Below, in pieces: positions 9,640-19,840 of a DNA stretch of 64,000 nt. The number at the start of each line of letters is the position of its first letter. The stretch's first letter is position 1. A model generated the notes under the pieces. The model ran no database searches, was not told the origin of the DNA, and saw only the letters and a program-made list of their open reading frames with translations. Both the position numbers and the translations under genes were made by a program. Source of the stretch: Leptodactylus fallax (Eukaryota > Chordata > Amphibia > Anura > Leptodactylidae); assembly GCA_947044405.1 (NCBI GenBank), contig CAMRHE010000461.1:1329009-1393008 (forward strand), written 5' to 3'.

Positions 9640-10847
9640 GAAGAGGCTGCCAAGGAAGACAAGTTGTTGGTATTATTATTGATATTATTACCAGTCGCAC
9701 CTTCAAGCTCTGTATTGAGACCTAACTGTGTCTTAGAGCCTCAATTATAGTGGTAAGATATACTAATGGATGAAATGCCACAACCACAGGTCTAGATCCA
9801 TGAAACAAAATATCTCTATGGTTCTGAGAGATAGGGGGTGATGAATGTAACATCAGATCAATCTGTGTGTTATCTGTAAGAGTATGCGCTGTACTTGATT
9901 GATCCAATGAAACCACGCTTGTAGAAAATAAAGATAAATTCAATAGGTCAGATATACCAGAAATAGATTGACATATGCCCTTGTCAATGTCAATACTGAG
10001 CCGAGTCTTATTACAATTTGCTAAACCATTAACAAATTGCCCTTCCCTCGGAGGAGCCATAGTAATCTTAACGTTGTGATGATCATTACTGGGGAAAGTA
10101 CTAGTCAACACTTGGGGTGGATACACATTAGATGCATCAGAAATCATTGTTTTAGGGAATTTAGTGACATTATTTATTTGGAAATAAACACTGTTCTGCA
10201 ATTACAGGGACCTCTGCGGTATCATACATTAACCTAATGTAAAGTGCAATGTTTAACTGCAGAAGAACTAGCCGCCATAGAAATAGAGGGCTTAAAATCA
10301 TCCACAGACACACTCCAATTTTTGGGCCAATATCTGATTGGTTCTGTAATTCTCTCGATCACGTTTAAACATGCCTGCTTTCTAATATACAACATCAGAC
10401 TCATTCTACTTATTCAATCTGTGTGTAACTGAGGTGTTCAATATGCCATATTCAGAGGTATTGATACATTGACTAAAGGAGCTAGTATGTTCTGAAATTG
10501 ATGCTATAGTATTCAGATTAATAGACAATCTCTTCTTAATTAACCTCTGTATGAGGCTGCTAGAACAATAATCCAAATATTCATCCCACACTTGAGTAAA
10601 TACAGGATCATACTTGAAATTGGAATCCATTAATAACCTCAATCCCCTAAGAATAATATTATGTTACAAATATAACTGCAAAAAATAAAACATTGGCGCT
10701 GTGTTGGATTTCAGTTTTACATAAATCCTCTACCTTAAAAAACATGTGGGTTAATGAGTTCAACTCATTTGTGGATAGAGAGCAGTTCAAACCATTAATG
10801 TCCAATGGTAATTCACACCCAGGAGGGTTAATTAGTCTCTGTACCAA
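9640..10847 (-). pseudogene. Probable PLE N-terminal coding region (degenerate)
   Basis: Three consecutive minus-strand open stretches (10847-10659, 10642-10406, 10201-9722) read LINPPGCELPLDINGLNCSL and LTHMFFKVEDLCKTEIQHSA, then DSNFKYDPVFTQVWDEYLDY and SSLIQRLIKKRLSINLN, then a low-similarity serine/asparagine-rich part. Stops and frame breaks separate them. I infer this is the poorly conserved region upstream of the RT in a Penelope-like element, because a hammerhead motif sits upstream at 11447-11506 and PLE RT-end and endonuclease coding lies downstream on the same strand. No enzymatic motif is visible, so the assignment is tentative. Confidence 0.45.
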
Positions 10848-10859
10848 GAATGTCTTAGT

Positions 10860-11446
10860 ATAGTTCTGTCCTTATAGAACTTAATTATTTTGAATAGTAT
10901 TAGTATTAAACATTCAGTAATAAATATATAATAAAATGATACAAAAGAAACAAACAACAAAATTGCTCTCAGGGAGAGTTCCTTTCAAAACACTTGGTTC
11001 ACGACACACCCTAAAATGGTAAGTATACTGGAAATTGCAGTTCTGAGTAATTAGGGAAACAAAGTACTTGCAATGTTCTTGTAATGATCCAGTTAAGATA
11101 ATGGTCTAGATAGCACAAAGGAACAGATAGAACACTGCCCATCGCTGCTATCAGACTATGTAAGTACCTAGGAAGAAGCATTGACAAAGAGCTTCATTGT
11201 GCATTACTGGGTAGTACAAGTAAAGCACAACTTGGTTCACATCAGGTTATCTCTCATCCATAATGTGGACTAGAGAAGGCGTTTAGATAAGATATCCCTG
11301 CATGTATGCAGCTTCTGCTGCTCCCGCCTCTGGAACTGAAAGGAAGGACATCCTAGACAATGTGCCGAACAGAGGTTTGAAAAAAGACATTTTCCAGGAA
11401 ATGCTGTACGTGCAAAATTGGCAGGATTATATTGTTACATAAAAAA
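10860..11446. other. Probable PLE leader region
   Basis: No ORF or repeat match. It lies between the hammerhead motif and the putative PLE coding fragments and may be 5' untranslated PLE sequence; this rests on position only. Confidence 0.35.
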
Positions 11447-11506
11447 CTATACAAATACTGCTCTATGCGTTTCAGAGAGGACTGGTCTCTTCATCAGTTT
11501 GGTATA
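11447..11506 (-). ncRNA. Hammerhead-like ribozyme motif (PLE type), copy 1
   Basis: Minus strand: CUGAUGA (11497-11491), a perfect 5-bp stem II AGAGA/UCUCU with a 7-nt loop, then GAAAC (11473-11469). Stem III can form as ACGC with GC(A)GU. A GUA cleavage triplet (11458-11456) is followed by UUUG, which pairs with the CAAA just before CUGAUGA. All conserved core boxes are present. Hammerheads of this kind are known in the terminal repeats of Penelope-like elements. Stems I and III are imperfect, so self-cleavage is uncertain. Confidence 0.6.
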
Positions 11507-11586
11507 TACAAATACCACCAATACAGATAAACTTGCATACATGATGGAGGAGAAACATAGTTACATCATGCCCTGGGTACTATATA

Positions 11587-12949
11587 CATTGGGTACGGAA
11601 AGTATTCAGACCCCTTTAAATTTGTCACTCTTTGTTTCATTGCAGCCATTTGCTAAAAGCAAAAAAGTTCATTTTATTTCCCATTAATGTACACTCTGCA
11701 CCCCATCTTGACATAAAAAAACACAAATGTGTATATTTTTGCAAATTTATTAAAAAAGAAAAACTGAAATATCACATGGTCATAAGTATTCAGACCCTTT
11801 GCTCAGTATTGAGTAGAAGCACCCTTTTAAGCGAGTACAGCCATGAGTCTTCTTGGGAATGATGCAACAAGTTTTTCACATCTGGATTTGGGGATCCTCT
11901 GCCATTCTTCCTTGCAAATCCTCTCCAGTTCCGCCAGGTTGGATGGTGAACGTGGTGGACAGCCATTTTCAGGTCTCTCCAGAGATGCTCAATTGGGTTG
12001 AGGTCAGGGCTCTGGCTGGGCCAGTCAAGAATGGCCTGGTTTTCTCCACACATACCGCTTAGAATTAATGCCCAAAAGTTCTATCTTCTTCTCATCAGAC
12101 CAGAGAATTTTATTTCTCATAGTCTGGGAGTCCTTCATGTGTTTTTTGGCAAACTCTATGCGGGCTTTCATATGTCTTGCACTGAGGAGAGGCTTCCTTC
12201 CGGCCACTCTGCCATAAAGCCCCAACTGGGGGAGGGCTGCAGTGATAGTTAACTTTGTGGAACTTTCTCCCATCTCCCTACTGCATCTCTGAAGCTCAGC
12301 CACAGTGATCTTTGGGTTCTTCTTTACCTCTCTCACCAAGGCTCTTCTCCCACGATTGCTCAGTTTGGCTGGATGGCCAGGTCTAGGAATAGCTCTGGTT
12401 GTCCCAAACTTCTTCCATTTAAGGATTATGGAGGCCACTGTGCTCTTAGGAACCTTGAGTGCTGCAGAAATTCTTTTGTAACCTTGGCCAGATCTGTGCC
12501 TTGCCACAATTCTGTCTCTGAGCTCCTTGGGCAGTTCCTTTGACCTCATGATTCTCATTTGCTCTCACATGCACTGTGAGCTATGAGGTCTTATATAGAC
12601 AGGTGTGTGCCTTTCCTAATCAAGTCCAGTCAGTTTAATTAAACACAGCTGGACTCCAATGAAGGAGTAGAACCATCTCAAGGAGGATCAGAAGGAAATG
12701 GACAGCATATGAATTAAATATGAGTGTCACAGCAAAGGGTCTGAATACTTATGACCATGTGATATTTCAGTTTTCCTTTTTTAATAAATTTGCAAAAATA
12801 TCTACATTTGTGGGGGTTTTTCTGTCAAGAGGGCTTGCTGAGTGTACATTAATGAGAAATAAAATGAACTTTTTTGCTTTTAACAAATGGCTGCAATGAA
12901 ACAAAGAGTGAAAAATTTAAAGGGGTCTGAATACTTTCCGTACCCACTG
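11587..12949 (-). mobile_element. Tc1-like transposon with internal deletion
   Basis: TA at 11585-11586 and 12950-12951 flank inverted ends built on GGGTACGGAAAGTATTCAGA; similarity continues through the CACTCTTTGTTTCATTGCAG segment, so TIRs exceed 150 bp. The interior holds a minus-strand transposase with its middle removed. At 1363 bp it is shorter than the complete Tc1 copies in this window (about 1560-1640 bp). Confidence 0.9.
11803..12558 (-). pseudogene. Tc1-like transposase with deleted catalytic core
   Basis: The minus-strand start at 12558 (MRIMRSKELPKELRDRIV; MRSKEL at residue 4 is the likelier start) gives an intact DNA-binding half and the first catalytic Asp ([12 protein letters not shown]). 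After VWRKPG near 12055 the sequence jumps into [15 protein letters not shown], so the glycine-rich box and the second catalytic Asp are gone. A further frame change follows at about 11960, and the tail ([18 protein letters not shown]) reads in a third frame with a stop before the normal end near 11803. It cannot be an active enzyme. The TIRs remain, so it could be mobilised in trans. Confidence 0.88.
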
Positions 12950-12951
12950 TA

Positions 12952-14765
12952 TAATACATTAATGAGAGCAGCAAATACAAGTGGACAAATTAATTAAATG
13001 ATTAACAACTATCTCAGGTACATCAAGATAAAATAAAACAATACACTACAATGCTTGTATATACCACATTGAAGGGACATATTTTATAGATCCAACAAAA
13101 ATTTAAAAAAATGAATTAACCTTCTATGCTGAGAATTTGCACACCAAAATTCAGTGGACAAGGGGGAAGTTTGGGCTTCTGAGCAAAATACGACACAAGC
13201 CAACAAAAGGCATTTTCAATTTCACAAAATGCCTCATTGCTTTCTGAGACCTGATTCATAAATTCTGATATGAAATTTGAATTGATTTCCTAGCAGATAT
13301 CAAAAAATTCCCTGAATCCACACCACTGAGGTTCAGATTATTCCACAAGCACTCTGGTTTTTTTTTAAGTAAATAAGCATTTTTGCATACAAATGTTCTC
13401 TACATGGCCAGCAGATAGTCTCAGGATGGTCAGATGGCACCTAGACTGTGCAGTGAATCTGAGCATGGTAATACTGTATGACTTCCAGAAAAAAAATGCA
13501 GTCTGAAATCTTGTATCTAGCTATGGGAGGCTATGGGTAACTTTGCTTATCCTTGTGGCTCTCTTTACTACCTTTTATTCTAATTATGACTTATTTTCTT
13601 TTACACAACCTGTAGCTCAGATAAATAAACATCAAATCAGTCTAGAAGGAATAAATGAATACTGAATACTAACATTAAGTACTCAGTGTCAATAAGCCAA
13701 TCAGACCCACAGGCCATTAACAGCAGTACACCATTATACGCTCAGGTTTTCTTTATTGAACAGCATGAAAAATGAAAAAAAAAAATCTGTCTATTTTCAG
13801 GCTTCACTTAGTACTGAAGCCTGAAGGTACAGTTTGCAATTCTGTGTTTTTGGAGATGTGTGCATAACATACATACACTTCTCTCACAGAAAAATAAAAG
13901 TTGTGCTATATTTGCAGATTTCTGCACTAAAAGGGTCCCATCTCAAGGATCCAGTCTATACTGCTATCTTTTGTAAATTCAAGAGTTTTCCTAAGTATAT
14001 CGCTTTAGCAACGCTGCCTTACCTGCTATGTGAAATTGATACTCCCCTTGTTTACACATTGTTGTCAAGGCACCTGGCCTATATCTGATTCAGGACAGAT
14101 GACTCACTGCTCTCTTTAGGGGAGTTCTCTGTATTACTTTCAGAGCTGTTATCTCCTACTCTTCTGTCCAGGCAATCAGGTCAGCCAATTGCAGTTTGCT
14201 AAAAAAGGCTCGAACAGTGTGGGTAATCTCTATACGTAAACACAAAGATAACATTGAGTTTACTGCAAGTCCGTTGACAATCCTGGGAGCATGTATTATT
14301 TTTTTTCTCTCTAAACCTGTGTAATGTAATAAACATTTATTGTGCATATTATTTTATCTGCATTATAATAGATTTCCAGTAATTATAATAAATAATTTAT
14401 CATGGTAAAGGCAATGTCTATATTTATATTTACTTCATGGTGTCCTGTCCATCAAGCAGTCAAAGTCTGCCCACCAGCTTGCTGAAGAATATAGTAAGTT
14501 AAAAAAGAGATAGCAGGCAAACTGGTGAGAAAATGAGATGAGAAAACCCTGTTATTTATTTTATTTTCAAGACCTTAATTCTTTTACATGCCTGCTTATG
14601 GCCCAGCAACCTGGGAATAACGTTAGCCCTCCTCTAGTTCTCAATATTGTAGCTAAGTTGTAGTTGTGGTCAAGCTACCACATTATAACAGCCTCAGAAT
14701 CGAGGGAGCAAAGTTCATTAATTGGGGCAGATTTATTTTACTTTTTACTCTAGTTTCTAGAGTAC
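12952..14765. other. Unassigned intergenic stretch
   Basis: AT-rich, no ORF above noise, no inverted ends or RNA gene that I recognise over about 1.8 kb. Short open frames at 13834-14088 and 14156-14347 show no domain. Confidence 0.6.
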
Positions 14766-15290
14766 TGTAACATCCTTGCCCTTCCGGGCTTTGGCACCAT
14801 CCTCTGGCCGCATGCTGTGGCGCAGGAGGCGTGTCCAATGTGATTCCTTCCTTTGGGTTCTTCTTGTATTGTCTGAGCACTGTCCTATTCCCTCACCTCT
14901 GTAATTGATTTTCCACCACACCCATCTTCTTCACCTTGGTTTCCCTCTGCTCCTCTAATAGTTAATTTTAGCCTTACCTGTGAGATTGACAGCCTATCTT
15001 CCTATCATGTCTGGGGCGGGTTCTTCCTTCCTATTTATTGTTTGCTCACACTCACTTTGGTGCTTGCTATTTCCTCGTGCGTACTGGCTATTTAATATTG
15101 CTGTTTTGTTACCTGTATTCATATTCCTGACCTCTGGCTTTACCTTTGACTATTCTCTCAGTTTTCAATTCTGTACTGCATTTACTCGACTGTTACCGAC
15201 CCATTGGCTAGCTGACCTCCCTTTTGTTGTTGTTTGTCTTGTCTGCGTTCTGTGTCATCACTTATATCTTAAGAAATGTATATAAGACCG
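14766..15290 (+). repeat. LTR-like remnant
   Basis: Starts TGTAACATCC and shares CTGTGAGATTGACAGCCTAT with a following TCTGGGGC stretch and CCTCTGACCT-type segments with 54118-54420, in the same order. Both are T-rich, short-worded LTR-like sequences. I infer related LTRs of one Ty3/gypsy-type family. No internal coding sequence lies beside this copy. Confidence 0.45.
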
Positions 15291-15460
15291 CACCAGTATA
15301 AACATAGGGTGCTCATCAATGGGAAAAAGGATCTGTCCCGTTCAGTATAACTTCAAAAAACAGACTGGGGATCGCCAGTATCAGTGCGGTCACACTAAAA
15401 TATATCTGCTGAATTATGTTGGATTAGCAGTTGTTACTGCTCAGAAGTAATTTTTCATTT

Positions 15461-15499
15461 GCCCCTGATGAATCTTTTAGATGAAACGCTTTGGGCAGG
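15461..15499 (+). ncRNA. Hammerhead ribozyme motif (PLE/retrozyme type), copy 2
   Basis: Plus strand: CUGAUGA (15465-15471), a 4-bp stem II AUCU/AGAU with a UUU loop, then GAAAC (15483-15487) and GC, then a UUU cleavage triplet (15490-15492). Stem I pairs GCCC before the CUGAUGA with GGGC at 15493-15496, extending to 7 bp with U-A and U.G pairs. Stem III is minimal, as in Penelope-like hammerheads. The predicted cut between 15492 and 15493 coincides with the start of a tandem repeat unit, which strengthens the call. Confidence 0.72.
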
Positions 15500-15859
15500 C
15501 AATTTAAGGACTAGAAGAGTTATATAGTTCTAAGCTATTTGCAGTGTGGAAACATATTTTGTCTTTTATTGGAATACCTGGTCCATTTTTCCTGTTGGCG
15601 TGGCGTTAGGCCAGTAACCTCAGGTTAAATAGGAATGCAGGATTCCATTTGCGTTTGATAGACAAAATTTATGACAAAAGATTCAACCTACAAACAGACT
15701 TGATTTGGATTGAGGCAGTTCAGTCTGATTATATAGGGTGAGGTGCAGTTATCTATTTAAACCAAACTTTTTTTTTTTTTTTGCAGGTTTGGTCATACTC
15801 ATTCATTTAAGTTATTTGGAGTAATGGACTGCTAGTCCTTATCTTAAATCATGTCAATC
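15493..15859 (+). repeat. Tandem duplication unit 1 (367 bp)
   Basis: Begins GGGCAGGCAATTTAAGGACT at the predicted hammerhead cut and ends CATGTCAATC, directly followed by unit 2. Only scattered differences and a T-run length change separate the two. No ORF. Fits a terminal repeat (pLTR) of a Penelope-like element or a retrozyme-like monomer. Confidence 0.85.
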
Positions 15860-16236
15860 GGGCAGGCAATTTAAGGACTAGAAGAGTTATATAGTTCTAA
15901 GCTTTTTGCAGTGTGGAAACATATTTTGTCTTTTATTGGAATACCTGGTCCATTTTTTCCTGTTGGCGTGGCGTTAGGCCAGTAACCTCAGGTTAAATAG
16001 GCATGCAGGATTCCATTGGTGTTTGATAGACAAAATTTATGACAAAAGATTCAACCTGCAAACAGACTTGATTTGGATTGAGGCAGTTCAGTTTGATTAT
16101 ATAGGGTGAGGTGCAGTTATCTATTTAAACCAAAAATTATTATTATTTTTTTTTTTTTTGCAGGCCTGGTCATACTCATTCATTTAAGTTATTTGGAGTA
16201 ATGGACTGCTAGTCCTTATCTTAAATCATGTCAATC
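15860..16236 (+). repeat. Tandem duplication unit 2 (377 bp)
   Basis: Head-to-tail copy of 15493-15859, longer by about 10 bp in the T-rich tract near 16137-16159. It starts at the same base as unit 1 and lacks any hammerhead core upstream of its own start, as expected if it was copied from a cleaved RNA. Confidence 0.85.
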
Positions 16237-16512
16237 TGTAGATCTGTCTAGCTCTACATGATATTAGCGGATTATTTATTTGAGCCCTGTTAGAAAGTGG
16301 GTTATTATCTTTTAAAATTTACACTAATAAAAGTGAAGTTTTAGATATCGGTATCTCTGTTATATGGGTCTGTGAAATTACTTCAAAAAACAGGTGGCAC
16401 ACCAAAGGATGTGTGGTAAAAATGAAGGAGCTTTAATGCCTCATGCTGCGACATTTCGGCTCAAAGCGCTGGTTTCAAGCATTACAATAGTGATAGTATG
16501 CACATATATATA
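16237..16512. other. Unassigned; possible decayed hammerhead region
   Basis: Contains a minus-strand GAAAUGUCGC preceded by a possible stem (near 16480-16447) that resembles a hammerhead whose CUGAUGA box has decayed to CUUGAAA. Too degenerate to call. Confidence 0.3.
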
Positions 16513-16886
16513 CATGTGCCTTTCAATAAATTAGAATATCTTTGAAACGTTTATTTCTTTCAGTAATTAAATTAAAAAAGTGACCTCCTATATTTTCTAG
16601 ATTCTTTACACACAGAGTGTTCTATTTCAAGTGTTTTATTTCTGTAAATGCTGATTATGGATTACAGATAATGAAAACCCAAATCTAAGAAAATTAGAAT
16701 ATTGTAAAAAAGTTTTGTATTGTAAATTCAGTGTCACCTGCCAAGGTTTCCTAAGCCTTTAAATGGTCCCTCAGTCTGGTTCAGTAGGACACACAATCAT
16801 GGAAGACGCTGATTATGAATTATATTACTGAATTACTGAAATTAATGAACGTTTCAAAGATATTCTAATTTATTGAGATGCACCTG
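16513..16886. mobile_element. Internally deleted Tc1/mariner (AATAAATTAGAATATC ends)
   Basis: TA flanks both ends (16511-16512 and 16887-16888). The left end CAATAAATTAGAATATCTTT is mirrored by AAAGATATTCTAATTTATTG on the right, and GAAACGTT extends the inversion. Only 374 bp remain and there is no transposase, so it is a non-autonomous derivative. Confidence 0.8.
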
Positions 16887-17297
16887 TAGTGTGAAAAATA
16901 TTATCAACAATCAATTAATTAGCATAGCCATGTGTCATGACTGTAATATCAAAGTGAAAAAACACAATACATAAAAATGATGTGACATAAGATATATAAA
17001 TATATAAAAATAAGTGACATTCTTCCAAAATATACAATAGTACAATACAATACAGCTTAATGAGCCCATAAAGAGCAGGTGTAAATATGTGATTAGTTTA
17101 AATAACTGATAGAATCCAGATACTGACAAGAAAGGACTAAATGTCCATAATAGTGTGCGGTAATCACTGCCGCACATGTGCGGGAATGAATTGAAAGTAA
17201 AATGCATTACACAGTGTCAGCTGTCTCGCGCATGTGCAGCTGCCACTGTGAGGCTATGGGCGCCATCTTTGAATGTCCTCAGAGCCCATAAACAGTA

Positions 17298-18864
17298 CAG
17301 TCATGGCCAAAAGTTTTGAGAATGATACAAATATTAATTTTTACAAAGTCTACTGCTTCAGTTTTTCTAATGGCAATTTGCATATACTCCAGAATGTTAT
17401 AAAGAGTGATCAGCTTAACAGCAATTACTTGCAAAGTCAATATTTGCCTAGAAAATGAACTTTATCCCCCAAAACACATTTCAACATCATTGCAGCCCTG
17501 CCTTAAAAGGACCACCTAACATCGTTTCAGTGATTGCTCCATTAGCACAGGTGTGAGTGTTGATGAGGACAGGGCTGAAGATCAATCTGTCAAGATTAAG
17601 TAAGAATGACACCACTGGACACTTTAAAAGGAGGCTGGTGCTTGCCATCATTGTTTCTCTTCTGTTAACCATGGTTATCTCTAAAGAAACACGTGCAGTC
17701 ATCATTGCACTGCATAAAAATGGCCTAACTGGGAAGAGTATTGCAGCTAGAAAGATTGCACCTCAGTCAACAATCTATCGCATCATCAAGAACTTCAAGG
17801 AGAGAGGTTCCATTGGTGCCAAAAAGGCTCCAGGGGGCCCAAGAAAGACCAGCAAGCGGCAGGACCGTCTCTTACAAGTGTTTCAGCTGCGGGATCGGGC
17901 TACCAGCAGTGCAGAGCTTGCTGAGGAATGGCAGCAGGCAGGTGTGAGTGCATCTGCACGCACTGTGAAGCAGAGACTCTTGGAGCAAGGCCTGGTCTCA
18001 AGGAGGGCAGCAAAGAAGCCACTTCTCTCCAGAAAAAACATCAGGGACAGACTGATATTCTGCAAAAGGTACAGGGAGTGGACTGCTGAGGACTGGGGTA
18101 AAGTCATTTTCTCTGATGAATCCCCTTTTCAATTGTTTGGAACATCTGGAAAACAGCTTATTCGGAGAAGAAGAGGTGAGCGCTACCACCAGTCTTGTCT
18201 CATGCCAACTGTAAAGCATCCTGAAACCATTCATGTGTGGGGTTGCTTCTCAGCCAAGGGAATCGGCTCTCTCACAGTCTTGCCTAAAAACACAGCCATG
18301 AATAAAGAATGGTACCAGAATGTCCTCCAAGAGCAACTTCTCCCAACCGTCCAAGAGCAGTTTGCCGCTCAACAATGCCTTTTCCAGCATGATGGAGCAC
18401 CTTGCCATAAAGCAAAGGTGATAACTAAATGGCTCAGGGAACAAAACATAGAGATTTTGGGTCCATGGCCTGGAAACTCCCCAGATCTTAATCCCATTGA
18501 GAACTTGTGGTCAATCATCAAGAGACGGGTGGACAAACAAAAACCAACAAATTCAGACAAAATTAAAGCATTGATTCTGCAAGAATGGACTGCTATCAGT
18601 CAGGATTTGGTCCAGAAGTTGATTGAGAGCATGCCAGGGAGAATTGCAGAGGTCCTGAAGAAGAAGGGTCAACACTGCAAATATTGACTTGCTCCATTAA
18701 CTCATTCTAACTGTCAATATAAGCTTCTGTTACTCATAATATGAATGCAATTATATTTCTGTATGTGATAAAAACATCTGACAAACACACATAAAAACCA
18801 GAGGGCAGCAGATCATGTGAAAATATAATATTTGTGTCATTCTCAAAACTTTTGGCCATGACTG
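17298..18864 (+). mobile_element. Tc1-like DD35E transposon, complete, copy A
   Basis: TA at 17296-17297 and 18865-18866. Inverted ends of about 40 bp start CAGTCATGGCCAAAAGTTTT. An intact transposase occupies the middle. A second complete copy in inverted orientation is at 39895-41459 and a decayed relative lies at 34742-34972. Intact ends and ORF suggest recent activity. Confidence 0.93.
17671..18687 (+). CDS. Tc1-like transposase (DD35E), intact, 338 aa
   Basis: Cut-and-paste transposase. The open frame reaches back to 17557, but the family start is the internal ATG at 17671 (MVISKETRAVIIALHKNG), giving 338 residues, a normal length. The N-terminal third holds two helix-turn-helix segments (KSIAARKIAPQSTIYRIIK; SARTVKQRLLEQG). 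Catalytic residues in this numbering: D149 in IFSDESPFQLFG, D241 in FQHDGAPCH, E277 in [10 protein letters not shown], with 35 residues between D241 and E277. DD35E spacing sets it apart from the DD34E elements nearby and recalls the vertebrate DD35E families such as Traveler; that link is inference. It differs from the 40-kb copy at 11 of 338 positions. P151 and Q153 stand where the other copy has H and R. Confidence 0.92.
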   Translation: MVISKETRAVIIALHKNGLTGKSIAARKIAPQSTIYRIIKNFKERGSIGAKKAPGGPRKTSKRQDRLLQVFQLRDRATSSAELAEEWQQAGVSASARTVKQRLLEQGLVSRRAAKKPLLSRKNIRDRLIFCKRYREWTAEDWGKVIFSDESPFQLFGTSGKQLIRRRRGERYHQSCLMPTVKHPETIHVWGCFSAKGIGSLTVLPKNTAMNKEWYQNVLQEQLLPTVQEQFAAQQCLFQHDGAPCHKAKVITKWLREQNIEILGPWPGNSPDLNPIENLWSIIKRRVDKQKPTNSDKIKALILQEWTAISQDLVQKLIESMPGRIAEVLKKKGQHCKY

Positions 18865-18866
18865 TA

Positions 18867-19149
18867 TAATGCAACACCAGATCTCTTATAAAGTGTTTAA
18901 AATGCAATATAGATGAATGAAATAGCTCACTATTATGTAAGAGGATAAGTGGCACAAATCAATCTGTAATTTTACTTATCTATAATACAATATAGCTTCC
19001 AGCAAAAACGCAAGATGGTCACTCATAGGTGTGAATAAACACCTAAATCTTACTGTCACCAATCTAGACAGCAGTAAAGATGAAAGTGAAACAAAGATCT
19101 CATAGCATACGACCCTAGGACTCAATAGAGGGCAATACAACTTAAAAAA
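18867..19149. other. Unassigned
   Basis: AT-rich, no feature seen before the low-complexity block. Confidence 0.5.
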
Positions 19150-19210
19150 AAAAGAGAACCCCCAACCCATTAACCAAACCCCCCCCGGGGGGAAAGACAC
19201 CGGTAAAAAA

Positions 19211-19243
<33 letters not shown>

Positions 19244-19284
19244 TTACACCCTAAAAAAAAAAAAAAAAAAAAAAAAACCCAAAA

Positions 19285-19325
<41 letters not shown>
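19150..19325. repeat. Poly-C / poly-A low-complexity block
   Basis: Runs of up to about 37 C and long A tracts with few other bases, in abrupt contrast with flanking sequence. It may be a genuine simple repeat but looks like low-quality or collapsed consensus sequence, as does 53328-53711. Confidence 0.85.
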
Positions 19326-19328
<3 letters not shown>

Positions 19329-19439
19329 AAAACATAACATCATTGATCTGGATACATTCAGGTAATATCGGGCCACGCAGGAGCCATCATGCAACAAGAA
19401 AGGTTTGGGGGCAATGAGGCCCCGCCCCGGGGGCAGATT

Positions 19440-19840
19440 TATTACCTTTAGGGGGATAACAGATCAGAGTGATCGCGGGCATCAGCTCCGGGTCTCCACA
19501 TTACAGTGGAGACCCAGTTGCTATGGCGACCGCTCTGCAGCAGAGTGGCCACCATCATCTTCACAGACCCGGGATATGCCGTAACAGCACGGCGGATGTC
19601 AGGAGGTTCACACCGCTCAGACACTCTGTCAGCCAAAGGCCTGCAGCATCTCCCCACTCCTCCCGCTGCAGGAAGCCAGCGATGGCAGGAGTGGGGCGAT
19701 GCTGCGACACCGCTTCTGCGCCCCCTGCCTAAACACCACACATTCGGACCATAAGACGCACCCCATTTTCCTCCCAAATTTTGGGGAAAAAAAAGTTTAT
19801 TTTATAGTCCTAAGAATACGGTATATCTTAAAAAGGGACT
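19440..19840. repeat. GC-rich interspersed repeat with ACCATAAGACGCACC end
   Basis: A GC-rich block ending in GGACCATAAGACGCACCCC, then a TTTTGGGGAAAAAAAAGT tract and TATAGTCCTAAGAATACGG. The GGGTCTCCACATTACAGTGG segment near 19491 recalls the GTCTCCGTTGTACAACGGAG segment near 2032. Its open frames have no recognisable domain, so I treat it as a non-coding repeat. Confidence 0.4.

Noticed and set aside
16440..16485. Possible fourth hammerhead (minus strand)
   Set aside because: The CUGAUGA box is replaced by CUUGAAA and the GAAAC box by GAAAU; too decayed to call.
17557..17670. Upstream extension of the DD35E transposase frame
   Set aside because: The family start is MVISKE at 17671; the extension is open by chance and is shorter and differs at the 40-kb copy.
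19448..19777. GC-rich overlapping frames that might be a host exon
   Set aside because: Open in several frames on both strands, no splice signals or domain, and the block contains repeat-family words.
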